Positions 18,109 to 28,426 of a stretch of DNA of 64,000 bases are shown here, piece after piece. The stretch lies in assembly GCF_004804275.1 (NCBI RefSeq), contig NZ_STGI01000005.1:1-64000 (forward strand), in the 5' to 3' direction. The notes under the pieces were generated by a model. That model was not told where the DNA came from. It did no database searches and saw only the letters and a program-made list of their open reading frames with translations. Each line of letters begins with the position of its first letter. Position 1 is the stretch's first letter. This stretch comes from Herbaspirillum sp. ST 5-3 (GTDB taxonomy: Bacteria > Pseudomonadota > Gammaproteobacteria > Burkholderiales > Burkholderiaceae_D). A program made the position numbers and the translations under genes.

Positions 18109-19878
18109 TCAAAGACTCGCATCCGGTGCGATACCCGTCATCTCGTGCGCGATCCATTCCGAAAGCGCCGTGATGGTGGCCACCGGATTGGCGCCCAGTG
18201 CCGTCGGCATCAGCGATCCGTCGGCCACATACAGGCCGCGATAGCCGAACACCTGTCCGCGGCTGCCGTCGCGCGCACTGACCACGCCCTGCTCCGGCGT
18301 GTCGGCCAGTGCGCAACCGCCGAGCGGATGCACGGTCACATTGTTTTTCACCGGCCACAACCAGGTCGGCATCGGCAGGAAGGTGCTGGCGCCGATGAAG
18401 CGCGTGAAGCGCTGGCCGAGATCGAGGATGGCGTCGTACAGCGTACGATTGCTCTCCTGCGGCCACTCGACATCGAGGAAGCCGTCGCCGTTCAGGCGCA
18501 GCACACCGCGCGCATTGTCCAGCCCCATGCACAGCAGCACCGCGCTGTACTGCGACAGGTCATGCGCAAGCAGTTTCTGCATCAGGTAACCGACGCTGCT
18601 GTTCTTGCGGCCCGGATAAGCGCGGTCGAAGACGTACAACAGCAGTTGCTTGCCCGCCTGCCAGAGCTTCTGGATGGGGTTCATCACCGGCCCGAGAGCG
18701 GCCACGGCCCAGCTCAGTTGCGTTGGATAGCTCGCGTCTTCCATGACGAAGGCGCGCTTGCGGTCGAAATTGTCGAAAAGGTGGTGGTCAATGTACTGGG
18801 TAATGACCGGGCCATAGGTGGAATTGACTTCCTTCTTGCCGTCGATCGAAAACGCCAGGAAGTCGCCATTCCCTGAAAACTGCTGCCCCAGCCGCGACGA
18901 GATGCGCGGCAGGCTGCGATGCACGTTGCGACAGCGCAGCAGCAATTCGCTGGTGCCGAGCGCGCCGGCCGACAAGACCACGCGCTGCGCGGTGACGCTC
19001 TGCTCGCCGCCGTCGGCCGCATTGCGGTACACCACCCGGAAGCCATGCTCGCCATCGGCCGCCGGATCGTCCTGGCCGGCGGCATCCAGCGGAACGATGC
19101 GATCGACAATGGCCAGCGTGCGGACCTGCGCCTGATAGCGCTGCCGCGCCACGTGCAGGTAATTGTGATCGACCGAATTCTTCGCCTGCACGTTGCAGCC
19201 TATGTCGCATTCGCCGCAATACGTGCAGGATGTCTGCAGCGCACCGTAGCGATTCTGCTCCTGCACGCCCAGCGGAACCGTATCCTTGCTGCCTTCGTAG
19301 CTGTAGCCGTTGCCGAAGAAGACGCAGATATCGGCCATCCTCGAACTGAGCTTCGCCTCGCGCGCGAAGGCCTGGAATTGCTCGGTGCGCTTGACGTAGC
19401 GCCGGTCATCGGGGCCGCTTGCCGGCGGCACCGGCCGGGCGCCGAGCACCTGTTGGGCAATGTCGTAATACGGCATCAGCGTACTGCGGCGCACATTGCT
19501 CGGCCAGCCCTGTTCGAACACGGCTTCCGGCGGGCGCAGGAACACGTTGGCATATACCTGCGAACCGCCTCCATACACTGCGGCGGCGACGGTATCGATC
19601 TTGTCGAAATGCCGGATGTCAAACATGCCGTCCAGATGGCCGCGCTTCTCCTTGCGCTTGCGCACCGCGTGCGGACGGCGTGCCGTATCCCATTGGGGAC
19701 ACCAGAAGTTGTCCGCCATGTCGTGCGAGCTGCGCGGATAGCCGCCCAGCGGATACTGCTTGCCGCGCTCCAGCAGCAATACCTTGCCCGGCCAGCGCCT
19801 GGACAGGCGTGCGGACATGACCGCGCCGCCGAAGCCGCTGCCGATCACGACGGCTTCGTAATCCCGATCTGCACTCAT
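18109..19878 (-). CDS. GMC-family (cholesterol-oxidase-like) oxidoreductase
   Basis: 589 residues beginning MSADRDYEAVVIGSGFGGAV, the FAD-binding Rossmann motif GSGFGG. The ATG is chosen because GGGGAG lies 8 nt upstream and the fold begins directly after it. A cysteine-rich segment (TSCTYCGECDIGCNVQAKNS, about residue 215) and the C-terminal VHPLGGCALADTPEQGVVSA with its conserved His match the cholesterol-oxidase branch of the glucose-methanol-choline family. It is the first gene of the operon with the Cys-type hydrolase and the metallophosphoesterase. The natural substrate, presumably a hydrophobic alcohol, is not known. No Tat or Sec signal is apparent. Confidence 0.87.
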   Translation of the reverse strand: MSADRDYEAVVIGSGFGGAVMSARLSRRWPGKVLLLERGKQYPLGGYPRSSHDMADNFWCPQWDTARRPHAVRKRKEKRGHLDGMFDIRHFDKIDTVAAAVYGGGSQVYANVFLRPPEAVFEQGWPSNVRRSTLMPYYDIAQQVLGARPVPPASGPDDRRYVKRTEQFQAFAREAKLSSRMADICVFFGNGYSYEGSKDTVPLGVQEQNRYGALQTSCTYCGECDIGCNVQAKNSVDHNYLHVARQRYQAQVRTLAIVDRIVPLDAAGQDDPAADGEHGFRVVYRNAADGGEQSVTAQRVVLSAGALGTSELLLRCRNVHRSLPRISSRLGQQFSGNGDFLAFSIDGKKEVNSTYGPVITQYIDHHLFDNFDRKRAFVMEDASYPTQLSWAVAALGPVMNPIQKLWQAGKQLLLYVFDRAYPGRKNSSVGYLMQKLLAHDLSQYSAVLLCMGLDNARGVLRLNGDGFLDVEWPQESNRTLYDAILDLGQRFTRFIGASTFLPMPTWLWPVKNNVTVHPLGGCALADTPEQGVVSARDGSRGQVFGYRGLYVADGSLMPTALGANPVATITALSEWIAHEMTGIAPDASL

Positions 19879-20097
19879 CGATCGCTCCCCGATTGTGGTG
19901 GACCCCGATTTTTTGTGTTGGATGCCGGGGCCGTTTGTCTTTGTTATAGAAGGCGATGATATTTTATTTCTCGTAAGAAATGGTAACTTTTCGAGCGCTG
20001 GCTGTATTTGTGTGTTATCGGAACTGCGCAGCACGAAGGGATGCTGCTACGATAAGCATGTTTCTAGTTTGCAATCTCACTTTTCTGGGTGACCTGA

Positions 20098-23000
20098 ATG
20101 CCGGATATTCATCGTTTGCTTCGCTGTCTGATTGCGCTGTGGCTATTGAGCCTGGCGGGCACCCTGCATGCAGCAGATTTACGGGTCGACGACAAGCCGA
20201 CGTCCGCGCCGATCAATCTAACGCCGTACTGGTGGATCCTGGAAGACAAGGAGCGCGCACTCGATATCGGCGATGTTGTAACGCCCGATGTCGCAAGCCG
20301 CTTTGCCCAATCGACGCTGCACACCGATTCCATCAACTACGGCCTGCGCCACTCGGCCATCTGGCTGCGCATCACGCTGTCCAACAACAGCGGCCGGCAG
20401 ATCGAACGCTTGCTCGAAGTACCCTTCCTCTATCTGCATGAAGTCGATCTCTACATGCCCGGCGAAAGCGGGTTTATCCACATCGCGACCGGGCACGCTC
20501 GGCCTTTCGCGCAGCGGCCGATCAATCATCGCAACTTCGTGTTTCCGCTGCACCTGCCGCCCAACAGCGAGACGACCTACTACCTGCGGGTCGCATCCGG
20601 CACCTCGCTCGATATTCCCGCCAAGTTGTGGGAGCCGCAGGAATTCGCGCACCAGAGTCTGCGCGAATACATCGGTCAGGCGCTGTATTTCGGCATGCTG
20701 CTGGCGCTCGGCCTGTACAACTTCCTGTTGTTTGCCTCGCTGCGCGACCGCACCTACCTTTACTACGTGCTGTTCGTCGCCGCCAACGCGCTTTCCATCG
20801 GCGCCTACAGCGGTCTCGGCTATCAGTTCGTATGGCCGGAGTCACCCCACTGGGCCATCATTTCGGGCATGATCGGCTTCGCGAGCACCGGCTTCACCCT
20901 GCTTTTGTTCCAGCGCAGCCTGCTGGCAACGACCACCACCGTGCCGATCCTGGACCGCGTCATCCGCGGCTTCCTTGCACTGAACGTGGTGCAGATGCTG
21001 GCCTTTGTATTCCTTCCGCATGACCAGATCATCCGGATCGGGATCATCATCGATGCGGCCAACATGCTGCTGGCGCTGGTGGTCGGCATTACCTGCCTGG
21101 CACGCGGTCAGCGCAGCGCACGCTTCTTCCTGCTGGCGTTCAGCTTCCTGGTATTCGCCGCGGTACTGACCGCGTCGCGCAGTCTTGGCATCAAGGGGCT
21201 GCCCAACTTCCTCGCGGTATACGGCATGCAGATCGGCTCCGCACTGGAAATGCTGCTGCTGTCGCTGGCGCTGGCGGACCGCTTCAATCAGATCCGACGC
21301 GACAAGGAAGTCGCGCAGCAGGAGCTGGTCGACAGCCTGAAGCGCAGTGAACGCGTGCTCGAGCATCGTGTCGCCGAACGCACCGCCGAGCTGTCGCGCA
21401 CCAATCAGGATCTGCGCGAACATGAACGCGCGCTAAATGCGGCCAAGGAAGTCGCCGAGGAAGCCTCGCACATGAAGTCGGCCTTTCTTGCCAACATGAG
21501 CCACGAGATCCGCACGCCGATGAACGCGATCATCGGCATGGCCTATCTCGCCTTGCGCACCGACCTGACCGGCAAGCAGCGCGATTACGTCGAAAAAATC
21601 CATCACTCCGCCGAGTCGCTGCTGGGCATCATCAACGACATCCTCGACTTCTCGAAGATCGAGGCCGGCAAGCTCAGTATCGAGAAGGCCGACTTCCCCC
21701 TGCATCAGGTGCTGGCCAGCGTCAGCAATGTCACCCGCCAGGTCGCACTCGAGAAAGGCCTGAAGTACGTGTTCGACGTGGCGGAGGATGTGCCGCCCAA
21801 CCTGTTCGGCGACCCGTTGCGCCTGGGCCAGGTGCTGATCAACCTGATGAGCAATGCCATCAAGTTCACGTCAAGCGGCCAGGTGCAATTGCGCTGCCGT
21901 GTTGTATCCAGTTATGCCGGCGGCGTCGAATTGCGCTTCGAAGTGGAGGATACCGGCATCGGCATCACGCCGGAACAGCGTACGCGCCTGTTCAGCGCAT
22001 TCAGCCAGGCCGACGACTCGACTACGCGCAAGTATGGCGGCACCGGGTTGGGGCTGGCGATCAGCAAGCGCCTGGTTGAAATGATGGGTGGCAGCATGGA
22101 TTTGCGCAGCGAACCCGGCGTCGGCTCGACATTCGGTTTTACCGTCCGTCTCGGCCTCGGCGCTCTGACCGCAACCGCGTCGCCGGACTTGCCCCAACGC
22201 CTGCTGGACTGCCGCGTGCTGGTGGTGGACGACAACCGCGCAGCGCGCGAAATCCTGACCGCGCTGATTGACGGCATCGGCCTGCAGTCGGATGCGGTCG
22301 GCAGCGCCGCCGATGCCCTGACCGCCATCCGTGCGACCGACGAACGCGCGCCGTACGACCTGGTGCTGACCGACCTCGGCATGCCTGACATGAACGGCAT
22401 GGAACTGGCCAGCGCGATCAGAAACGCCGGCCTCCGGCACCCTCCCAAAGTCATCCTGGTGACCGCGTTCGGCCGCGAAGACGTATTGCGCCAGGCCGAA
22501 GGCGCACCGGTTGACGCCGTGTTGTTCAAGCCAATCGATCAATCCCTGCTGCACGATACTTTCGTGCAGGTATTCGCGGCCGGCGGCGTCGAATGCTGCA
22601 ATGCCCGGCTGAAGCGCATCCTGCCGCGCTTCGACGGCTGCCGCGTGCTGGTGGTGGAAGACAATGAAATCAATCAGCAGATCGCACGCGAAATGCTGAT
22701 GGCGACCGGCTTGCAGGTCGATATTGCAGGCAATGGCAAGATCGCGCTCGAAATGCTGTTTGCGGAGGAGCCTGGCACCTACGATCTGGTGTTGATGGAT
22801 ATTCAAATGCCCGAGATGGGCGGCCATGCCGCCACGCGCCGCATCCGCATCGATCAGCGCTTCGCCTCACTGCCGATCGTTGCGATGACTGCGCACGCCA
22901 CCGACGAAGAGAAGAGCGCCTGCCTGAAAAGCGGCATGCAGGATCACATCACCAAACCGATCAATCCGGACCATTTCTACAGCACCCTGACCCGCTGGCT

Positions 23001-23442
23001 CACCGAGAGCAAACCGACTACTGCAAGGCCGGCGTCCGAAGATGCCGCACCGGCAAAGGCCCTCGGCCTTGTCGACACGCCGATCGACATCCCCGGCTTC
23101 AACACGGCCGACACGCTGGATCGGCTGGCCGGCGACATCGACTTGTACCATCGGGTGCTGGCCATGCTGGTGCCCAGCCTGGGGGCGGCGATCAACCAGT
23201 TCAATGCAGCGGTCGATGCAGGCAATCATGCGGGGATCAAATCGGTGGTGCACAGCGTCCGCGGCATGGCGGCCAACATCGGCGCTACCGCACTGACGCA
23301 GCTTGCGGCAGAGCTGGAACACACGCTGGGCGGTAGCACCGCGGAACCCGCGCAGCTCGACGCTTTCCGCGCGCTGTGCGAACAGTCGCTGCGCCTGGTG
23401 GAAGAAGGTCTGGCGCAACGAAAAGCGGCGCTGGCCGCGTGA
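20098..23442 (+). CDS. Hybrid sensor histidine kinase, 7TM-DISM input, two receivers and Hpt
   Basis: 1114 residues. Signal peptide ([15 protein letters not shown]), periplasmic 7TMR-DISM extracellular domain (about 40-190), seven membrane helices (about 195-390), coiled coil, HisKA ([20 protein letters not shown], phospho-His in SHE), HATPase ([32 protein letters not shown]), receiver 1 ([10 protein letters not shown]...[10 protein letters not shown]), receiver 2 ([10 protein letters not shown]...[10 protein letters not shown]) and a C-terminal Hpt domain ([17 protein letters not shown], acceptor His). A complete His-Asp-His relay lies on one chain. No response regulator with an output domain is adjacent, so its target is unlinked. 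The DISM input suggests a carbohydrate or other small extracellular ligand. Confidence 0.92.
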   Translation: MPDIHRLLRCLIALWLLSLAGTLHAADLRVDDKPTSAPINLTPYWWILEDKERALDIGDVVTPDVASRFAQSTLHTDSINYGLRHSAIWLRITLSNNSGRQIERLLEVPFLYLHEVDLYMPGESGFIHIATGHARPFAQRPINHRNFVFPLHLPPNSETTYYLRVASGTSLDIPAKLWEPQEFAHQSLREYIGQALYFGMLLALGLYNFLLFASLRDRTYLYYVLFVAANALSIGAYSGLGYQFVWPESPHWAIISGMIGFASTGFTLLLFQRSLLATTTTVPILDRVIRGFLALNVVQMLAFVFLPHDQIIRIGIIIDAANMLLALVVGITCLARGQRSARFFLLAFSFLVFAAVLTASRSLGIKGLPNFLAVYGMQIGSALEMLLLSLALADRFNQIRRDKEVAQQELVDSLKRSERVLEHRVAERTAELSRTNQDLREHERALNAAKEVAEEASHMKSAFLANMSHEIRTPMNAIIGMAYLALRTDLTGKQRDYVEKIHHSAESLLGIINDILDFSKIEAGKLSIEKADFPLHQVLASVSNVTRQVALEKGLKYVFDVAEDVPPNLFGDPLRLGQVLINLMSNAIKFTSSGQVQLRCRVVSSYAGGVELRFEVEDTGIGITPEQRTRLFSAFSQADDSTTRKYGGTGLGLAISKRLVEMMGGSMDLRSEPGVGSTFGFTVRLGLGALTATASPDLPQRLLDCRVLVVDDNRAAREILTALIDGIGLQSDAVGSAADALTAIRATDERAPYDLVLTDLGMPDMNGMELASAIRNAGLRHPPKVILVTAFGREDVLRQAEGAPVDAVLFKPIDQSLLHDTFVQVFAAGGVECCNARLKRILPRFDGCRVLVVEDNEINQQIAREMLMATGLQVDIAGNGKIALEMLFAEEPGTYDLVLMDIQMPEMGGHAATRRIRIDQRFASLPIVAMTAHATDEEKSACLKSGMQDHITKPINPDHFYSTLTRWLTESKPTTARPASEDAAPAKALGLVDTPIDIPGFNTADTLDRLAGDIDLYHRVLAMLVPSLGAAINQFNAAVDAGNHAGIKSVVHSVRGMAANIGATALTQLAAELEHTLGGSTAEPAQLDAFRALCEQSLRLVEEGLAQRKAALAA

Positions 23443-23448
23443 AGGGAA

Positions 23449-24048
23449 TCAGCTTCTCGCCGCCTTGCGCAGCACGACTTCCCACACGCACTTCGGTTTT
23501 TCATAGCGGTCGATGCTCATTTCTTCCACCGCCACATGCGTCCATTCCGCGCCAAACAGTGCATCAATGGCGGCGCGGTCGAAAAACCGCTTGCGGTCGC
23601 TGTAGCGGCCGTCGACCTGATAGTAGTTCGGCTCCAGCGCCTGGAAACCGGTCGCACCGTAGTGCACGTCCCTGGTGGAGTTGAGTCGGCAAAGCAGCAA
23701 GCCGCCGGGCGAGAGGCAGCGCAAGATCTCGCCCGCGATCCTGTAGGTATCGTCCCATCCAAAGTAATGCAGGCAAAGACTGGCGACAATGACATCGAAA
23801 CTGCCATCGGCAAATGGAAACGGCTCGCGCAGGTCATGACGCACCAGCACCGGAGCGGGCGTAGCGGGCACGACACGAGCACACTCCTGCAGCGCCTCGG
23901 CCGAGATGTCGGTCCCGACCACGCGCAGACCCGCTTCGGCCAGCCGTGCGGTGTCGCGCCCTGTATTGCAGCCGAGTTCCAGCACGGTCGATGTCTTTTC
24001 CTTGATGAGCGGCAGCCATCGGTCCAGCCAGCGATCGGTTTCCTTCAT
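23449..24048 (-). CDS. Class I SAM-dependent methyltransferase (TehB-like)
   Basis: 199 residues with the class I methyltransferase fold: motif I VLELGCNTGRDTARL (about 22-36), acidic ribose ligand VVGTDIS, and SFDVIVASLCLHYFGWDD. The length equals that of TehB (about 197), the methyltransferase paired with TehA. It starts 14 bp after the stop of a TehA/TDT-family membrane protein, so the two are probably co-transcribed. Tellurite or related oxyanion detoxification is the obvious hypothesis. The protein could also methylate another small molecule; sequence motifs alone do not fix the substrate. Confidence 0.8.
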   Translation of the reverse strand: MKETDRWLDRWLPLIKEKTSTVLELGCNTGRDTARLAEAGLRVVGTDISAEALQECARVVPATPAPVLVRHDLREPFPFADGSFDVIVASLCLHYFGWDDTYRIAGEILRCLSPGGLLLCRLNSTRDVHYGATGFQALEPNYYQVDGRYSDRKRFFDRAAIDALFGAEWTHVAVEEMSIDRYEKPKCVWEVVLRKAARS

Positions 24049-24062
24049 CGGTCGGCGTCTTG

Positions 24063-25142
24063 TTAGTTGTTGCCTTCGGCTTTGGCGAGAACGCCGGCGC
24101 GGCGCAGCAGCTCAAGCGCCAGCCCGACAAACGCCGACGTCCATGCAACCAGCGCAATGTAGAGAAAAACGCGCGGCAGGAATTGCAGGAATCCGAATCC
24201 CATCGCCTCGATCATCTCCCTGGTGCTGGCGGAATACATCCCCAGCGGAAAAATCGCGCCCCAGTACAGCGGATCGTATTTCAGCGGAAAGCGACGGAAG
24301 ACATAACGCCACAGGGCTAGCACCACCAGCATGGGAATCCACCAGGTTCCGGTTGCCCAGTAAAAGACCGTGAAACCCTTGATGAAGGGAAGCAGCGACA
24401 GCAGAAAAGGCGCGTCGGGCGCATTGATGATGAGCAGCGATCCTGCCAGCGTTGAAATCGCCATCGCGCCCATGTTGATCCAGTACGGCGGGGCCAGATC
24501 GCCCGGAGAAAAAGGGAACATGGTGTAGCGGTAGAAGATGAGCGACATCATCCAGATGTACAGCATGCCGCCCCACAGCCACATCGACAAGGCCAGAAAA
24601 TTGATTTCGAGGCGATAGGGCTGATCGGCGTGCGCCGCAAGCAGCGCGCCCAGCACGGCGATGGATTGCGATGCCACCACTGCCAGCAGCCAGGCGCCAC
24701 TGATACCCTTCTCCAGGCTAGGCTTGTTCTGCTTGATGGTGAAGCCCGCGAATATCGTGTACGTGAGCCCGACCCAGAGCGTGATCGCCGCGCCCCAGAG
24801 CACGGTGCTGACACGGTAATCTGCCCCTATCACCGCGAACTGGCTGCCGAGAATGCTCGTCGCGGCAACCGTCGTAAAGAACCCGGGGCCGCGCAGATGA
24901 TCGATCATGTCGCCGAAGAAGCGGCGCGGATAGCGCACGGCCCGCAGTATGGTCAGGAGCCACAGCACGGCATAGACAAGGATATTCAGCCGGAACAAGG
25001 CCATTGCCAAGCCATGCATGCCGACGCGATAGGACGCCAGCGAAACGATGCCTGTTGCCATCGCCATGCCGAAATACGCCGGCGACAGGCCGGCTACATC
25101 GGCGAGGATTTCCGGTTTCTGTGTTTTGTCGTTATTCATCAT
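24063..25142 (-). CDS. TDT-family transporter (TehA/SLAC1-like)
   Basis: 359 residues from the first of two adjacent ATGs (25142 and 25139). About ten hydrophobic helices and the family opening LSPAYFGMAMATGIVSLASY identify the tellurite-resistance/dicarboxylate transporter (TDT) family, whose structure is that of the TehA/SLAC1 anion channel. It probably moves an anion across the inner membrane. The next gene, 14 bp downstream, encodes a TehB-sized methyltransferase, giving the tehAB order. An in-frame extension to 25409 overlaps the VOC gene and has no plausible N-terminus. Confidence 0.83.
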   Translation of the reverse strand: MMNNDKTQKPEILADVAGLSPAYFGMAMATGIVSLASYRVGMHGLAMALFRLNILVYAVLWLLTILRAVRYPRRFFGDMIDHLRGPGFFTTVAATSILGSQFAVIGADYRVSTVLWGAAITLWVGLTYTIFAGFTIKQNKPSLEKGISGAWLLAVVASQSIAVLGALLAAHADQPYRLEINFLALSMWLWGGMLYIWMMSLIFYRYTMFPFSPGDLAPPYWINMGAMAISTLAGSLLIINAPDAPFLLSLLPFIKGFTVFYWATGTWWIPMLVVLALWRYVFRRFPLKYDPLYWGAIFPLGMYSASTREMIEAMGFGFLQFLPRVFLYIALVAWTSAFVGLALELLRRAGVLAKAEGNN

Positions 25143-25218
25143 GGGCGTGTCCCATTCTACCTCCTCATGCCGGGCATCAGGCGATCCGGCGATGCTGCAT
25201 GGCGACATGCCTGTGCAA

Positions 25219-25662
25219 TTACGACTGGACCTTGTCCCAGTGATCATGGCGCTCGCGCCGTTCCTGCCGGTAGTTGGTGATCTCCAGCCGGATGCCGTCC
25301 GGGTCGCGGAAAAATGTCGCCCAGTAGTCCGGCGCATATTCCGGATAGGGCGCGGCTTCACTGGCGTCGATCCCCGCGGCACGCAATTCCCTCGCGGCCG
25401 CCCTGACATCTTCCGGCGACTCGACTCTCAGACAGAGATGATGCAACCCCGGCGAATACGAATCGTGACCGTTTCCCGATCTCGCCGGGCGTATCACATA
25501 GCCGAAGTGCCGGTTGAAGTACTGCGCATGCGGATCGCCGCCGATGGCGAAGGTGTTCTTGCGAAAGCCGAGAACCTTCATCACACGATCGTAAAATTCC
25601 TCCGAGCGGTGCATGTCCGACACGGTAATGTAGATGTGGTCAATTCCAATGATGTCTGGCAT
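25219..25662 (-). CDS. VOC-family (glyoxalase-like) metalloprotein
   Basis: 147 residues of the vicinal-oxygen-chelate superfamily, starting MPDIIGIDHIYITVSDMHRS. Candidate metal ligands are His9, the His of SPGLHHLCLRVES (about 74) and the Glu of DGIRLEITN (about 130), matching the glyoxalase/bleomycin/dioxygenase pattern. The specific reaction is not evident; family members include isomerases, dioxygenases and resistance proteins. It lies 76 bp before the TDT transporter on the same strand. Confidence 0.85.
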   Translation of the reverse strand: MPDIIGIDHIYITVSDMHRSEEFYDRVMKVLGFRKNTFAIGGDPHAQYFNRHFGYVIRPARSGNGHDSYSPGLHHLCLRVESPEDVRAAARELRAAGIDASEAAPYPEYAPDYWATFFRDPDGIRLEITNYRQERRERHDHWDKVQS

Positions 25663-25689
25663 AGGTCGGATAATGGCTGGAAGCGTGGA

Positions 25690-26097
25690 TCAGATGATGC
25701 AATGCGAACGCGATGGATCTCCGGCCGAAGCCGCATCGTCTTCAATCTTCGAAAGAACAAATTCCTTGATATTGCGGGGAAGCGCCTGCGCAGCATGCTC
25801 GAACAACATGCCTGTCTTCTTGATGTCGCGCGGCGCGCCGCCTCTGAGCATCGGCGATGCCTTGTAGCTCAATGCCCCGTTTCCCTCGCCATCGTCGACA
25901 AGCATGTGCGACAAACCGCGGTCGCGCGTCCAGTGCAGCGCTTTCTCCGTACGCCCCTTGTCGTAGCAGAGCTGGAAGCCGTCAATATCTCCCTGCGCAT
26001 CCATCCAGACGATCAGGTCCATCGTGTCGGAGGTGAACCACCTGCGCTTCCGATCGCCCGGAAGCTGTCGAACTTGTGTTATTTCCTGCAGACGCAT
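25690..26097 (-). CDS. Conserved hypothetical protein
   Basis: 135 residues starting MRLQEITQVRQLPGDRKRRW, with TGGAG 10 nt upstream. The protein is soluble, with the stretches WFTSDTMDLIVWMDAQGDID and GFQLCYDKGRTEKALHWTRD, a pattern I remember from conserved hypothetical proteins of beta- and gammaproteobacteria. No signal peptide or catalytic motif is seen and I cannot assign a function. An in-frame extension upstream to 26202 overlaps the neighbouring membrane-protein gene and is rejected. Confidence 0.72.
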   Translation of the reverse strand: MRLQEITQVRQLPGDRKRRWFTSDTMDLIVWMDAQGDIDGFQLCYDKGRTEKALHWTRDRGLSHMLVDDGEGNGALSYKASPMLRGGAPRDIKKTGMLFEHAAQALPRNIKEFVLSKIEDDAASAGDPSRSHCII

Positions 26098-26146
26098 TGT
26101 GCAAGCTCCAGGTCTGTTTGCCGCGATGTTCTGTCCACGCACATCC

Positions 26147-26506
26147 TCAGACAAGCCCATACACAGAAGCATTGAGCAGCGCCGAAACCAGCAGCGCTGC
26201 AATGAAGGGAGATTTTGGAAACGCAGCGACGCCGATCAGGGATGTCACCAAGGCATAAGCGCCGACAATCCGGAGCAAGGACAGGTCGCCGATTGCAACG
26301 GCATGCAGCGCCGCATGACCTGCGAGCATGAGCAAGGGCCCGAAGATCAGGAACCAGAATGCCGTGCGCCGCAGCTCCGGCGCATTGAACTTTCCGACAA
26401 AGCCAGCGGCAACTGCCGCCGCAAGCGGCGCCTTGAACGCGACGAGGCCGTAGGCAATATGTCCGATGCCGAGCACAAAGAGCGCCCATGCCATTGCATG
26501 AGTCAT
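26147..26506 (-). CDS. Small membrane protein (DUF6463-like)
   Basis: 119 residues with four hydrophobic helices (MAWALFVLGIGHIAYGLVAF; TAFWFLIFGPLLMLAGHAAL; LRIVGAYALVTSLIGVAAF; FIAALLVSALLNASVYGL). The helix layout and the GHIAYG and GHAALH histidines resemble small membrane proteins of the DUF6463 type. Its ATG overlaps the stop of the upstream hydrolase gene (ATGA at 26503-26506), implying translational coupling with it. Function unknown. Confidence 0.75.
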   Translation of the reverse strand: MTHAMAWALFVLGIGHIAYGLVAFKAPLAAAVAAGFVGKFNAPELRRTAFWFLIFGPLLMLAGHAALHAVAIGDLSLLRIVGAYALVTSLIGVAAFPKSPFIAALLVSALLNASVYGLV

Positions 26507-27600
26507 TTTGATTTTTCCCCATTCGATGTTGATGAACTCTTGAGACGCGACGATTGTGCAGACCCGGAAGCAAGCAAGTGACTCGAAAAAAACGCTGCGA
26601 TCTTGCGATTGATTTCCGGCACGACAGACGCACGGTCAAAGCCAGGCGGATCGGAGACCAACGCACCGATCGATCCATTCAGGCCCGGTGGCAAAGGGGA
26701 CAGCAGGGCTCCGTGCCCGCCAGTCTGCAGATCGGCCAGTCGCTCGCAAGGTGTGCAAGTCTTGAGAATGGCATGGCTGTGGTAGGTCGGATTGAGCCAC
26801 TTGTCCTTTTGCGCAGTGATGATGCCAAGAGGAACAATCGGCGACTCAAGAGACGCAGGATCAAAGTCGGCCGCAAACGGGACGCCGGCAACAATGGCGG
26901 CAATACGAGGGTCGGTATGGGCGTACCAGGTTTCGTCCGTCAGTTTGAAGCCAAGGATCCAGCGAACAAGCCCGATCTTGATTCCGTCCAATACGCCGCC
27001 ATTCAGCCTCATCGTCGGACCCGCACATGCCTGAAAGTCGTCACGCATGTGGACGTCGCAGTGCTGACGCAAGCGCGCCGGCGACCAGCGCCCTCCGGCC
27101 AGCACCAAAGCAGTATGCCCGCCAGCCGACATGCCGTACATGCCGACCTTCTCCAGATCGAGCATTGCGCGAAAGCGCGGGTCCGCCCCGACGCGATCGA
27201 TGGCGCGCGAAACTTCGAGCGGACGCCGCTTCCAGCTCGGCGGTCCCGGCTCACTGTCGTCCTTGTAGTTGTCGGCGAAGTGCTCAGGCATCGCAACAAT
27301 GAAGCCGGCCTCGACCAGCACACGCGCCAGGTCGGCATACACCCAGGGGGACGCCGGAGATCCATGCGAGATCACGACGAGCCGCTTGTTGCCGGCTGCA
27401 GGTACGCCGTCGAACGCGACGTCGAGGTCAAACCCGGCGCGATGCTGCAGCTTCGATTCGCTGGTCGACGGATAAAAGACCGTGACAAGACCGCTTTCAG
27501 CGTCCGCCGGAATGTCAGTCAGACCGACCGAGGCATGTGCAAGGCCAATGCAAAACAGCAGCGCGTGAAAGCACAAGCTTTTACCGATGGCGAGTCGCAT
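26503..27600 (-). CDS. Secreted alpha/beta hydrolase (dienelactone/PAF-acetylhydrolase-like)
   Basis: 365 residues from the ATG that begins a signal peptide (MRLAIGKSLCFHALLFCIGL then AHA). The lipase box GMSAGGHTALVLAGG provides the nucleophile Ser near residue 145. The opening VTVFYPSTSE and VISHGSPASPWVYADLARVL match the PAF-acetylhydrolase/dienelactone hydrolase group, with the catalytic His probably in the TGGHGALLSPL segment (about 300). Likely a periplasmic esterase. It overlaps the downstream small membrane-protein gene by ATGA. In-frame sequence upstream of 27600 lacks a ribosome site and would bury the signal peptide. Confidence 0.8.
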   Translation of the reverse strand: MRLAIGKSLCFHALLFCIGLAHASVGLTDIPADAESGLVTVFYPSTSESKLQHRAGFDLDVAFDGVPAAGNKRLVVISHGSPASPWVYADLARVLVEAGFIVAMPEHFADNYKDDSEPGPPSWKRRPLEVSRAIDRVGADPRFRAMLDLEKVGMYGMSAGGHTALVLAGGRWSPARLRQHCDVHMRDDFQACAGPTMRLNGGVLDGIKIGLVRWILGFKLTDETWYAHTDPRIAAIVAGVPFAADFDPASLESPIVPLGIITAQKDKWLNPTYHSHAILKTCTPCERLADLQTGGHGALLSPLPPGLNGSIGALVSDPPGFDRASVVPEINRKIAAFFSSHLLASGSAQSSRLKSSSTSNGEKSK

Positions 27601-27804
27601 GTCAGAGTTCACTGAAGGCTGGTTTGAAACGGGCTGGACACAGGTAGTTGCCTGCACCTCGGAGTTGCATAAAAAGCATCCCCGCATCTTGCCATGGCCG
27701 CGCTGTTATCACAATAAGGGGCGTGCACGGAATCATCCCTGAAGAGTGTTGCCCGCAGCCCGAGGAACACCTTCTTCCCGATCGCGCTATGGAGAAGCAG
27801 CGTG

Positions 27805-28305
27805 TTACATCCCGCTACGACGCTGGGATCCAGGCTTCGCGCGGAACAGCCTCAATGCCACGGGTAGAATAAGAAACACCAGTCCGAGTCCGAACAGAGT
27901 GATCATTTCCGTCCATGAAGAATGCGCCTCAAGAACGATCTCCCTAGGGTCGTCAGGAGAATGGAAAACCGCGACTTCCCGTCCCACAGGATAGCGGGCA
28001 ACCATTTCGAACGTGTCGCCCTTCCCGTCGCCGAAGATGAAGCCGCCGTACCTGACGCGCGTCACGCAAAACTTCCCGCCATCGTCCTTGTACGTTCCGC
28101 AAATCTCCGGACGCCAATATGACGCACTCCTGGCGCCGCGCTTTTGGCTTGCATAGGATTTCGTGATGACTCCCGGTCGCGACGGCCACTTCTCCGCCTG
28201 CGCCTTCTTGAACATTTCGAAAGGTGCGACCCCGGTCGTGAACAGCCCGAAGACGATTCCAGCCAGGATTGCAACACCGATGATTTTTTCGAAAAACACG
28301 CTCAC
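27805..28305 (-). CDS. DUF3592-type membrane protein
   Basis: 166 residues beginning at GTG (MSVFFEKIIGVAILAGIVFG). A membrane helix at each end (about 8-28 and 132-152) flanks a soluble beta domain with the DUF3592 pattern (WPSRPGVITKSYASQKRG; RYPVGREVAVFHSPDDPREIVLE). Function unknown. It lies on the same strand as the small genes up to 30490 and may belong to the same variable region. No clear ribosome site precedes the GTG. Confidence 0.72.
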   Translation of the reverse strand: MSVFFEKIIGVAILAGIVFGLFTTGVAPFEMFKKAQAEKWPSRPGVITKSYASQKRGARSASYWRPEICGTYKDDGGKFCVTRVRYGGFIFGDGKGDTFEMVARYPVGREVAVFHSPDDPREIVLEAHSSWTEMITLFGLGLVFLILPVALRLFRAKPGSQRRSGM

Positions 28306-28426
28306 GATTTATCGCCGATTGGCATTGTGAATTGCCAAGTCATTTGCCAAATTGAGACCGGCGCAGCCATGCCGTAAAAAGTATCAGTACCAAGGTGCCA
28401 ATACCGTACTTTCTCAAGATGCCCTG

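Noticed and set aside
16349-18532. Extended start of the alpha/beta hydrolase at 18532
   Set aside because: The extra 146 codons overlap the GMC oxidoreductase gene and are Arg/Gly/His-rich shadow sequence. The ATG at 18094 fits operon spacing.
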